From: Rhodopseudomonas pentothenatexigens
Lineage (GTDB): Bacteria > Pseudomonadota > Alphaproteobacteria > Rhizobiales > Xanthobacteraceae
Reading direction: 5' to 3'
DNA: 50,834 nt
Assembly (NCBI RefSeq): GCF_900218015.1
Contig: NZ_UFQQ01000031.1
Span: 1-50,834 of the forward strand
The stretch's first letter is position 1; each line of letters starts with the position of its first letter. This document shows positions 44,698-50,834 of the stretch, piece by piece. A model generated the notes under the pieces. The model saw only the letters and a program-made list of their open reading frames with translations, ran no database searches and was not told the origin of the DNA. The translations under genes and the position numbers were made by a program.

Positions 44698-45597
44698 ATG
44701 CGCACCGACGTCTATCAGACTATCACCAACAAGATCGTTGCCGACCTCGAACAGGGCATTCGCCCATGGCTGAAGCCGTGGAGTGTTGAACATGCAGCCG
44801 GGCGCATCACGCGCCCGCTGCGTGCCAACGGCATCCCCTATCAGGGCGTCAATGTCCTGATGCTCTGGACTGAAGCCGTTACCAAGGGCTACGCCGCGCC
44901 GTTCTGGATGACCTTCAAGCAGGCCATCGACCTCGGCGCTCACGTCCGCAAGGGCGAGCAGGGCTGCCTCGTGGTCTATGCCGACCGCATCCGCCGCACC
45001 GAGAGAAACGCGGAAACGGGTGAGGAGACCGAGGCCGAAATCCCCTTCATGAAAGGATACACCGTGTTCAACGTCGAGCAGATCGACGATCTGCCCGCGC
45101 ATTTCTATGCGGCACCGCCACCCCGCGCGGAGCCCTTGCAACGGATCGAACGGGCCGAAGCGTTCTTTGCTGCAATACGTGCCGAAGTGCATCACGGCGG
45201 CAACCGCGCCTGTTATGTCGTCTCTCAGGACCGCATCGACCTGCCGCCCTTCGAAGCCTTCCGCGATCCCGAAAGCTACTACGCCACCCGCGCCCATGAG
45301 ACCATTCACTGGACTCGCCACGAGAACCGCCTCAACCGGGAATTCGGGCGCAAGCGCTGGGGCGATGAAGGCTATGCGATGGAGGAACTTGTCGCCGAGC
45401 TCGGCTCCGCCTTCCTTTCTGCCGACCTCGAATTGACCCCGGAAGTTCGCGACGACCACGCCGCCTATATCGCGAGCTGGCTTGAAGTGCTGAAGCGCGA
45501 CAAGCGGGCGATATTCACCGCCGCGTCTTATGCCCAGCGCGCCGCCGACTTCCTGCACGGGCTGCAACAGCCCGCGCGGGAGGAGGTTGCCGCATGA
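44698..45597 (+). CDS. ardC: ArdC-family antirestriction protein
   Basis: 299 residues. The N-terminal ~130 residues form the ssDNA-binding ArdC domain (DVYQTITNKIVADLEQG, GIPYQGVNVLMLW, KGYTVFNVEQID). The C-terminal domain is a zincin-like metallopeptidase: HETIH at 200-204 supplies HExxH and Glu234 in EELVAELGSAFL the third ligand. Known ArdC proteins protect incoming single-stranded plasmid DNA from restriction during conjugation. It follows the DUF2958 gene by 12 nt and overlaps the next start by 4 nt (ATGA). No disruption is seen, although the surrounding element is decaying. Confidence 0.92.
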   Translation: MRTDVYQTITNKIVADLEQGIRPWLKPWSVEHAAGRITRPLRANGIPYQGVNVLMLWTEAVTKGYAAPFWMTFKQAIDLGAHVRKGEQGCLVVYADRIRRTERNAETGEETEAEIPFMKGYTVFNVEQIDDLPAHFYAAPPPRAEPLQRIERAEAFFAAIRAEVHHGGNRACYVVSQDRIDLPPFEAFRDPESYYATRAHETIHWTRHENRLNREFGRKRWGDEGYAMEELVAELGSAFLSADLELTPEVRDDHAAYIASWLEVLKRDKRAIFTAASYAQRAADFLHGLQQPAREEVAA

Positions 45598-46205
45598 GCG
45601 CGCAACTTGGCTTTGACGCGCTGCTTTCCAGCGCCGATCAGATCAACGCCAACCGGCAGGTGGAGCGCGAAAGCGCTCACCTTCCGGGGGCCATGGAAGA
45701 GGCCTTGCCGTTCTACCGGGCTCTGATCGAGCGGCATCACGCCGCCATGCTGGCGGGTGACGCCGCCGCCGTGCTGGAATGCCACCGCGAGGCGCACCGG
45801 CTCGCCGAGAAACTGAATGGCTACGAGCCGGGGATCATCGCGGACGAGGACGCGCCGGGGTGCGTCCTCGACCGCGAGACACGCGCGCCCGATGGCGCGG
45901 TGCCGCTCTGGGGCCAGAGCGGCAGCTTCGAGATCACGGTCGGCACCATGCGCGCGCGGATCAGGATCGACGGATTGTTCGGTATCGCCTCGGGGTACTT
46001 CGTGTGGCCGGGGTTCGATGCGCGCGTGGTCGACCTCGATCAGCCCTTCATATCGGAAACCGGCTACCGGTCTTTTCTCGGGATCAGTGGCGCACTGGAG
46101 CCGGGTCACACGCCGGACAGCTTTGCAGCGGCGGTTGTCGAAGCCCATGTGAGGCGGGAGCTGAAGGGATGCCTTCTGACGATCAAGCCGGAGTATCGCC
46201 GCTAG
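45594..46205 (+). CDS. Conserved-looking hypothetical protein of the ardC operon
   Basis: 203 residues beginning in the ATGA overlap with ardC, so translation is probably coupled. The N-terminal half is helical (FYRALIERHHAAMLAGDAAA, ECHREAHRLAEKLNG); the C-terminal half is beta-rich (SGSFEITVGTMRARIRIDGL) and ends in a basic tail. There is no signal peptide or known catalytic motif, and I cannot assign a function. Its place as third gene of an antirestriction operon suggests a role in the establishment phase of the mobile element. Confidence 0.65.
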   Translation: MSAQLGFDALLSSADQINANRQVERESAHLPGAMEEALPFYRALIERHHAAMLAGDAAAVLECHREAHRLAEKLNGYEPGIIADEDAPGCVLDRETRAPDGAVPLWGQSGSFEITVGTMRARIRIDGLFGIASGYFVWPGFDARVVDLDQPFISETGYRSFLGISGALEPGHTPDSFAAAVVEAHVRRELKGCLLTIKPEYRR

Positions 46206-46221
46206 GGAGCCGGTAGCTGAA

Positions 46222-46253
46222 CCCGGCGCCTGCTGAAGCGGGACAACGCCGGG
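46222..46253. terminator. Hairpin between convergent genes
   Basis: CCCGGCG (46222-46228) pairs with CGCCGGG (46247-46253) across an 18-nt loop, in the gap between the rightward ardC operon and the leftward vapC gene. Position fits a shared bidirectional terminator, but there is no U-run on either side. Confidence 0.35.
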
Positions 46254-46266
46254 CGATGTTTACCTG

Positions 46267-46668
46267 CTAGCGTCCAACAAAGTGGAGGTCCGTCCGGACA
46301 AAATCGTCGCCCTTGAACTGCAAGGGCACGTTCATTGTCTTGGCCAGCGCGTAGGCTGCGCAATCAGCAAGATTCAGCCGTGTCTCGGAATTGATGCCCT
46401 TGCCGTACCGCTCGAAGGCGGCAACGGCTTCACGCGCCTGCGCCTCATCAAACGGGACAATTTCAAAGTCGTTCTCGATTTGCAGGAAGCGCCAGAAGCG
46501 CGCCAGCGCATTCGCACCACGGCGGATGCGGAGCACAATGGCCGCCTCATGCGCGTTCACGGCTGAAATAAGCAGCCGGTTCGCTTTCCGGATTTCGTCG
46601 GCAAAATGGCTTGCGTCAGGTTCACGCTCAAGAATGGCGATGAGGGCTGAACTATCGACGGCGATCAT
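46267..46668 (-). CDS. vapC: VapC-type PIN-domain toxin
   Basis: 133 residues with the PIN ribonuclease fold. Acidic active-site residues are visible: Asp5 in MIAVDSSALIAILE, Glu41 in NAHEAAIVL, Asp102 in LNLADCAAYALA and an Asp pair at 121-122 in KGDDFVRTDL. VapC toxins cut tRNA or rRNA when freed from VapB. Its start overlaps the antitoxin stop by 4 nt (ATGA). In this setting it probably stabilises the mobile element by post-segregational killing or acts as a further defence. Confidence 0.88.
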   Translation of the reverse strand: MIAVDSSALIAILEREPDASHFADEIRKANRLLISAVNAHEAAIVLRIRRGANALARFWRFLQIENDFEIVPFDEAQAREAVAAFERYGKGINSETRLNLADCAAYALAKTMNVPLQFKGDDFVRTDLHFVGR

Positions 46669-46919
46669 GGAGCGTTGATGTCGTCCATGATCTGCGTCGC
46701 CGGGCGCGGGTCAAGCACCGGCAGTGCTGCAATCTCCGCCCCGACCGCAAGCATCTCATCCACCGTCATCCGTCGGCGCGGATGTTGCGTGTCCCCGGCA
46801 AGGCCTGCCGCGGTCGCGCTCGCCTCAATCGCGCGCTTGATCGCTTCCTCAACAGAAATGCCCTGTGCCGCGGCCAGCCGCTCGGCAAGGCGTGTGATCT
46901 CTAGCGGAAGATCGGTCAT
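46665..46919 (-). CDS. vapB: VapB-type antitoxin
   Basis: 84 residues from ATG 46919, behind a GGAGAG ribosome site; the longer frame to 47063 is not needed. The N-terminus (LPLEITRLAERLAAAQGISV) and the following helix (EEAIKRAIEAS) match the short VapB/Rv0623-like antitoxin family, which binds operator DNA. The C-terminal tail (VDEMLAVGAEIAALPVLDPR) should wrap the toxin. It precedes vapC with a 4-nt overlap, the normal order, and probably autoregulates the pair. Confidence 0.82.
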   Translation of the reverse strand: MTDLPLEITRLAERLAAAQGISVEEAIKRAIEASATAAGLAGDTQHPRRRMTVDEMLAVGAEIAALPVLDPRPATQIMDDINAP

Positions 46920-47084
46920 TGTATCTCTCCTTTGCCAAGGATAGATCGCCCGATGGCAAAATTGCAAGTTCCATGAACGAGTTATGCTGTTTCCTGTCTT
47001 TGCAAGCGGTTGCAGGCAGAAGCAACGAGGCGGACGATCAGAGAGCTGCCTTCTCCGCCTCAAACACTCTGAGGCACGGCAGTC

Positions 47085-47747
47085 TCAATCGCCCGGGTAG
47101 CGACGCTTGTCCTTCAGCGCATGCTCGTAAGCTGCGACCATGTCGATTTCCTCCCAACCAAGCTTGTTGGCGAGAGACTTGAACACGAGCGGACTATCGA
47201 GGTGGGTTTTGCCCGTCATCATCCAGACAGGATCGGGCTGCCAGTCGTCTGAAACATACTTCCACGGTTCTTCATCGCCGAATTCTTGCCATGCGTCGCC
47301 AACGACGAAACAACGCGATTTGATGCGACCGGTCGCATCGTCAAAGTCGTCGCCCATCGCCAGATCACGCGGAAACAGATCGAAATACGAGAAGAGGGCG
47401 AGAACAGCGTATTCGCGGCGCAGTTCCAGCCCCCGGTCGGGGTTCTCGTCGTCGACGTCATATACCGCAGACGTGCTTCCGTTGATGATCGCCGTCAGCG
47501 CGTGTCTGAAGGCAGGAGCAAGCCTGAACTGGTTCGCCTCGTCGACTAGTCCCTCATCGAGACGGTGCGGCCATTGTGGAAGGCTCCAGAGGAATTTGGC
47601 GCGCTCCAGCCTTGCGGGGCCAAGGATGGCTTCGAGCGAGCGTGACGGTTGGCAGATTGCAGGCAGTGCGGTCGTGGGGGAAGACAGGACGAAGGCCGAC
47701 GCCCCCAGCGCTTTGACCATCCTTCGCCGTGACAGCCTGGGCATCAT
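47085..47747 (-). CDS. Unnamed-family protein, paralogue 2, with twin-arginine-like leader
   Basis: 220 residues. The start MMPRLSRRRMVKALGASAF is a twin-arginine type leader (RR near residue 8, hydrophobic stretch, then Ala-Leu-Pro before cleavage). The body shares with the genes at 39024-39533 and 47780-48304 the L-E-x(3)-G-P-x-R motif (SLEAILGPARLERAKFLW) and R-x-x-P-x-(F/Y)-R (RLAPAFRHALTAIIN). The C-terminal half is distinct (YFDLFPRDLAMGDDFDD, DDWQPDPVWMMTGKT). Function is unknown; an exported protein is predicted. It lies 32 nt after its neighbour paralogue, so the two probably form an operon. Confidence 0.65.
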   Translation of the reverse strand: MMPRLSRRRMVKALGASAFVLSSPTTALPAICQPSRSLEAILGPARLERAKFLWSLPQWPHRLDEGLVDEANQFRLAPAFRHALTAIINGSTSAVYDVDDENPDRGLELRREYAVLALFSYFDLFPRDLAMGDDFDDATGRIKSRCFVVGDAWQEFGDEEPWKYVSDDWQPDPVWMMTGKTHLDSPLVFKSLANKLGWEEIDMVAAYEHALKDKRRYPGD

Positions 47748-47779
47748 GCAAGCCTTCTGGACCGAAGGTCCTCAAATTG

Positions 47780-48304
47780 TCAAAGCATCCAGATGGTCGA
47801 GTTCGAAATTCTCATCTCGTCAGCAGGCTTCCGGTAATAGGTGATCACGCGGCGATCATCATCGAGATAATCCAGATCGGCATAGTTCGAGAACGGGAGA
47901 TTCATATACCGCGCCACGTTGTAAATTTCGTCATCGACGCTCTTTCCCGACTGCTCGATCTCCCAGCTTTCATCGCCAACCGTGAACCTCACCGCATCAC
48001 AGCCGTTCAGCAACAAGGTCAGCGCCTTCCGGTATTCCGGCAGCAGCCGCAACCGCCCGTCGTCATCCACCAATTGCAGCGGTGCGATTTGTCGTCTGTC
48101 CTTGCGGATGATCTCGGCCATCACCCCGCGCACGGGAGCGCCCCGGCAAAGCCCGGCAAGACGCGCCATGCGGCGTGGACCGAAGCATTCCTCGACCGTG
48201 CGGAGTGAGGTGGGTATGCAAGCACTGGACATGGAAGGGGCGACTGCCAGTAGAACGCCTGCGCCGATTTGCTTCAACACCGTGCGTCGCGACTGCTCCA
48301 GCAT
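47780..48304 (-). CDS. Unnamed-family protein, paralogue 3, with twin-arginine leader
   Basis: About 174 residues from ATG 48304, with GGAG eight nt upstream; a start at 48328 is possible but less likely. The leader MLEQSRRTVLKQIGAGVLLA holds a near-consensus twin-arginine motif (SRRTVLK), followed by cleavage around SSAC. The body repeats the family pattern: TVEECFGPRRMARLAGLCR and RLLPEYRKALTLLLN, then an acidic, aromatic C-terminal half (NYADLDYLDDDRRVITYYRK). It precedes paralogue 2 in a leftward two-gene operon. An export route for folded proteins would fit a cofactor-bound or quickly folding product. Confidence 0.65.
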   Translation of the reverse strand: MLEQSRRTVLKQIGAGVLLAVAPSMSSACIPTSLRTVEECFGPRRMARLAGLCRGAPVRGVMAEIIRKDRRQIAPLQLVDDDGRLRLLPEYRKALTLLLNGCDAVRFTVGDESWEIEQSGKSVDDEIYNVARYMNLPFSNYADLDYLDDDRRVITYYRKPADEMRISNSTIWML

Positions 48305-48564
48305 CACGCGGTCTCCGGTTAAGGCCAATGCCCCCTAAGCACGTGACATCGTGTGAGGTCGAGCATGACACTCGTCCGTCCGTTCAGATTGTCGCTGTGC
48401 TTGCCAAGGGGCGGCCAGTTCGCCGCCATCAATGACCGGTAGCCTACACAACGGAAGACTCGTCGCGAAAGAGTCGAAAACGTGAACGTCGAAAATATTG
48501 TCCGGCGATTGGCAAGACCGTTCGCAACCGACGAAGCACTGTCCACGGCGACACACCGAGGGCC

Positions 48565-48852
48565 CTAGTCGCTGACTGTCTTCCCATATCGGCTCCGAGG
48601 CTGCCTTGCCGCTTTCGCTGACGAAGAGCGCGGAGGCTCGCGGTGGTAAGTGCCGGTCGATCGGCGGACAGGAATGACTTCCCGGCTTGACGTCACGTCC
48701 GAGGCAGCGCCGAACACGGATGCCATTGGGCGGCCAACGATCAACTGCGGCCTGCTGCACCGGTTTTGGCAAGCGGATATCCTCGCGGCAAAGGTCAGCG
48801 TTGTGATGTCATATCGCCCGCGTCTGCCTTCATGCGTGGTGAAATTGCCGAT
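48565..48852 (-). pseudogene. Decayed inverted copy of the DUF736 gene
   Basis: The minus strand matches the intact DUF736 gene at 49077-49418 at both ends and in blocks between. The leader keeps AAAAGGAGAGAACC, but a six-base deletion removes the ATG, leaving ATCGGCAATTTC. The blocks DITTLTF and VFGAASD are recognisable in the frame, others only after frameshifts. The end (YGKTVSD then TAG) is almost the same as YKKKTVSD. So it is an inactivated duplicate in inverted orientation, about 225 bp from its intact twin. Confidence 0.75.
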
Positions 48853-48953
48853 GGTTCTCTCCTTTTCGGTGAGACCACCACAAGGCGATCTTTCATCGTT
48901 GCCCATCGTAGCAGTCGACCGACGTCGCGCGCCAAGGCGCGCCCTCCGGGAAC

Positions 48954-48993
48954 GCAAGAAAAAAGTGCGGACTTCGCCGAACTTTTTTCTTGC
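48954..48993. repeat. Long hairpin at the centre of the DUF736 inverted duplication
   Basis: GCAAGAAAAAAGT (48954-48966) and ACTTTTTTCTTGC (48981-48993) form a 13-bp perfect stem. An inner CGG/CCG pair (68-70 with 77-79) extends it across one mismatch. The spot is the axis between the two opposite DUF736 leaders, so it may be the fold-back point of the duplication, or a bidirectional terminator. Confidence 0.6.
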
Positions 48994-49076
48994 CGTTCGC
49001 CGTCTGCGGTCGACCGCAAAACGAGTGCAACGAGATCGCCGTTGTGGCGGCTCACTTAAGTGAAAAGGAGAGAACC

Positions 49077-49418
49077 ATGATTATTGGCAATTTCACCTAC
49101 GACAAGAAGGCAGACACCTATGCGGGCGACATCACCACGCTGACCTTTCAGCGCGGCGAGGTGCAAATCCGCCCCGCCGAGAAAACCGGTGCAGCCAAGG
49201 AGCCCGACTACCGGATCGTCACCCAGACGCCCAATGGCACCGTCGAGTTCGGCGCAGCCTGGGACCGCAAGAGCGAAGCCGGGAAGTCATTCCTGTCCGT
49301 CCAGATCGACGATCCGGCCCTTGGCGAGCCGCTGAATGCCGCACTTTTCGTCACCGAAAACGGCAAAGGGGCCACCCTGATCTGGAGCCGTTACAAGAAG
49401 AAGACAGTCAGCGACTAG
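49077..49418 (+). CDS. DUF736 family protein
   Basis: 113 residues from ATG 49077 behind AAGGAGAG. It has the full family layout: MIIGNFTYDKKADTYAGDI, TTLTFQRGEVQIRPAEKTG, YRIVTQTPNGTVEFGAAWDR, then SFLSVQIDDPALGEPLNAAL and the ending IWSRYKKKTVSD. These small beta-rich proteins occur on alphaproteobacterial plasmids and ICEs, often near the transfer genes, and their role is not known. A dead inverted copy lies upstream. It is convergent with the traG remnant. Confidence 0.85.
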   Translation: MIIGNFTYDKKADTYAGDITTLTFQRGEVQIRPAEKTGAAKEPDYRIVTQTPNGTVEFGAAWDRKSEAGKSFLSVQIDDPALGEPLNAALFVTENGKGATLIWSRYKKKTVSD

Positions 49419-49468
49419 CGCCACCTGCACCGGTCGCCCCAGCGGCCGGTGCTTCGCGGCGCGAACGG
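49414..49468. repeat. Direct repeat, left copy, flanking a low-GC gene
   Basis: About 55 bp starting at the DUF736 stop codon. Its last 28 bases (49441-49468) are the same as 50338-50365, and the first half is similar with one length difference. The right copy is the 3' end of traG. A low-GC cargo gene lies between the copies. Confidence 0.75.
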
Positions 49469-49569
49469 CCAGCCCCGGTTAGATGGAGCGAATGATAGAT
49501 AGCTACAGTTGGATTGTGTAAGCCCCTGTGCCGAATACAATGTTAGTCAAGTGTCGCTATGTCAGTCGA

Positions 49570-50190
49570 CTAGAATTTGGCTTTCGAAAACATCAAGATC
49601 AAACCAAGAAAGAACGCAACTATCACTCCATACATAACAAATTGCATCAGTCTGAAAGCGAATAGCCGAAGATCATCACGCAAGAATGACCAAAGGGTTA
49701 TTCTGCGGGGGTCCGCTATTTGCTTTAGATCCCAATTTGGCGCATAGCTTTCAGTGCATTTGTTGTCTTTATCGATAGATTGAAAACAGCTCAGTATCGC
49801 AGTTAGATGCTTCTTCGGTGGCACAATGGTGTGCTCAACAACTTGTCCCGGCCTTAAGACAATTGTCCGCTTCTTAATTCGATTAAGCAAATCAGCGCGC
49901 TGCTTATTTTTGAATAGCTCAATTTCGTAGTAGTATTCCCGTGGCTCCGTGCACACATTCTCAATTCGTACAATGAACCCTCTGGTCACAGAGGCTGTCA
50001 TCTCTGATCCACCTCCTGAAACGTCGCCATTGACCGCCGTCATTGGCGTATTGAAAGTATCGTAATCGAAAATCTTTGTGCGTCTAATCTTGATCTTTGC
50101 TTCACGTGCGAGAGAGAACTTGTCGACGCGAGTGGTGTCCTGTCCATTCGAGTTGGACGACTGTGTTAGAATATGTGAATCGGAACACAT
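49570..50190 (-). CDS. Low-GC hypothetical protein with C-terminal membrane anchor
   Basis: About 206 residues from ATG 50190 (MCSDSHILTQSSNSNGQ), with GGAG eight nt upstream; the longer frame to 50253 lacks this support. The middle is a mixed alpha/beta domain (FIVRIENVCTEPREYYYEI, TIVLRPGQVVEHTIVPPKKH) resembling a small beta-sandwich. The C-terminal end is one membrane helix (VMYGVIVAFFLGLILMF) after a basic/aromatic stretch. No family is recognised. Base composition is far more AT-rich than the genes on either side, and the gene sits between direct repeats, so it is a recent foreign insertion. Confidence 0.6.
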   Translation of the reverse strand: MCSDSHILTQSSNSNGQDTTRVDKFSLAREAKIKIRRTKIFDYDTFNTPMTAVNGDVSGGGSEMTASVTRGFIVRIENVCTEPREYYYEIELFKNKQRADLLNRIKKRTIVLRPGQVVEHTIVPPKKHLTAILSCFQSIDKDNKCTESYAPNWDLKQIADPRRITLWSFLRDDLRLFAFRLMQFVMYGVIVAFFLGLILMFSKAKF

Positions 50191-50309
50191 GCAGGGCACT
50201 CCTCTAGTATAGTCATTGCATGTAAGTATTATCAGCACAGTGAATGATGCCAACTATCAAGGGGTCGATTCGTTGGTTGTCTCTGTATCGCTTCAGATCA
50301 TGTCGTGTA

Positions 50310-50365
50310 ACTAGCGCCCACCGGCACCGGCCGCGCTAGCGGCCGGTGCTTCGCGGCGCGAACGG
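50310..50365. repeat. Direct repeat, right copy
   Basis: About 56 bp, the partner of 49414-49468; 50338-50365 is identical to its counterpart. It contains a GC-rich 10-bp inverted repeat (CACCGGCCGC and GCGGCCGGTG around GCTA) and overlaps the last codons of traG, so this is probably the original copy. Confidence 0.75.
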
Positions 50366-50739
50366 TCCGAGGCGGCCAAATGGAACGGGTCCTTGTCGAA
50401 CAGCCCGGCAAGACGGGGAATCTTCCAATACGGCACACGACCGGAGAAGAACGGATCATGCTTCCCCGAAAAGAACGTGATCGCTTCATCGGGCGGCAAA
50501 CTCATGATCCTCTCAAACGGCAGCAGCGGCACACGGCTTTCCGAGCGGGTATCGCTCTGCTCGGCACGGATCACCGAGCCCGCATAGGTTCGGCTGCGGC
50601 TTTCACCCGTGGTCATGCCGCCGCGCCGTTGCAGATAGTCCGCCGTATCGACGTCGGACGGCGTGAAGAATTGGACGAGGCCGCTATTGGCCAGAATGCT
50701 CATCCAGCGCTTGCCATAGAGCCCCTGCAATTGCGGCAG
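50311..50739 (-). pseudogene. traG: TraG/VirD4 coupling protein, C-terminal fragment
   Basis: The C-terminal ~142 residues of a type IV coupling protein: ANSGLVQFFTPSDVDTADYL, MTTGESRSRTYAGS, RIMSLPPDEAITFFSGKHDP and PRLAGLFDKDPFHLAASD. VirD4-class ATPases deliver the relaxosome to the mating channel. The ATPase core (Walker A/B) is absent because an IS3-family element starts at 50740, inside the gene; the reading frame is open right up to that edge. The ICE therefore probably cannot transfer by itself unless the rest lies beyond the IS and is restored by excision. Confidence 0.82.
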
Positions 50740-50834
50740 TGAACCGCCCCGGGTTTGCCGGAGGCTCCAACTCCTGAGAGGATGGAGCCATGACGAGCAA
50801 GACGACGAACAAGTTTTCCCCCGAGGTGCGCGAG
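50740..50834 (+). mobile_element. IS3-family insertion sequence, left end (runs off the window)
   Basis: The element begins at TGAACCGCCCCGGGTTTGCC, a terminal inverted repeat common in IS3-family elements, 50 nt before an orfA start. It interrupts traG. The remainder is outside the window. It differs from the IS3 element at the left end of the window. Confidence 0.7.
50790..50834 (+). CDS. IS3-family transposase OrfA, N-terminal fragment
   Basis: Only 15 codons ([15 protein letters not shown]) lie in the window, preceded by GAGAGGATGGAG. The start matches OrfA proteins of IS3-family elements, which continue with a helix-turn-helix. The position 50 nt inside a TGAACC terminus supports the call. 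Confidence 0.65.
   Translation, partial: MTSKTTNKFSPEVRE

Noticed and set aside
44341-45567. A 408-codon minus-strand frame.
   Set aside because: Antisense to DUF2958 and ardC, both recognised families with proper ribosome sites. No motif in the antisense protein.

Overview
The window looks like an accessory region of a GC-rich alphaproteobacterium, probably a rhizobial or sphingomonad lineage. I infer this from the codon usage, the insertion-sequence types, and a conjugative-element gene set (DUF2285-, DUF2958- and DUF736-like proteins, ArdC, a TraG/VirD4 remnant) typical of alphaproteobacterial integrative elements. There is no rRNA, functional tRNA or CRISPR array. Both ends are mobile: the left end is an IS21-type terminus that cuts into an IS3-family element, and the right end is the start of another IS3-family element that cuts off a TraG/VirD4 gene.

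Region 1 (about 1.3-24.3 kb) is a GC-rich, divergently organised cluster that I cannot match to any named system. Leftward lie a SARP/BTAD-TPR regulator and, 40 nt after it, a 1627-residue protein joining a cytochrome P450 to a DyP-type peroxidase, with three membrane segments between them. Rightward lie two giant proteins of unknown function (2731 and 1940 residues, stop and start overlapping), a secreted papain-like cysteine protease, an 89-residue protein, a frameshifted secreted protein and a further secreted protein. Layout suggests one SARP-controlled locus that puts oxidative haem chemistry, a giant exported scaffold and a protease in or across the cell envelope. This is the best candidate for an undescribed system.

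Region 2 (about 24.3-38.8 kb) is visibly lower in GC. It opens with a non-coding stretch holding a decayed tRNA-like sequence and the C-terminal remnant of a tyrosine integrase, then becomes a dense anti-phage island: Septu (PtuA ATPase, PtuB HNH nuclease), a short Argonaute with a SIR2 partner that carries an extra RecG/DHS-like ATPase module before its presumed APAZ region (SPARSA-like), an Mrr-nuclease STAND NTPase with a small gene at its 3' end, and Gabija (gajA, gajB) on the opposite strand.

Region 3 (about 39.0-50.8 kb) is a GC-rich, eroding conjugative-element segment. It holds a signal-anchored small protein coupled to a tail-fibre-like adhesin, DUF2285-, DUF2958- and DUF736-like proteins, an ArdC antirestriction protein, a VapBC toxin-antitoxin pair and three divergent copies of an unnamed family, two with twin-arginine-like leaders. 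Decay is widespread: a frameshift and stop in one paralogue, a dead inverted copy of the DUF736 gene, a frameshifted small gene and a truncated traG. A low-GC membrane-protein gene sits between two copies of a ~55-bp direct repeat.

All family names come from motif recognition by eye. No database search was run.
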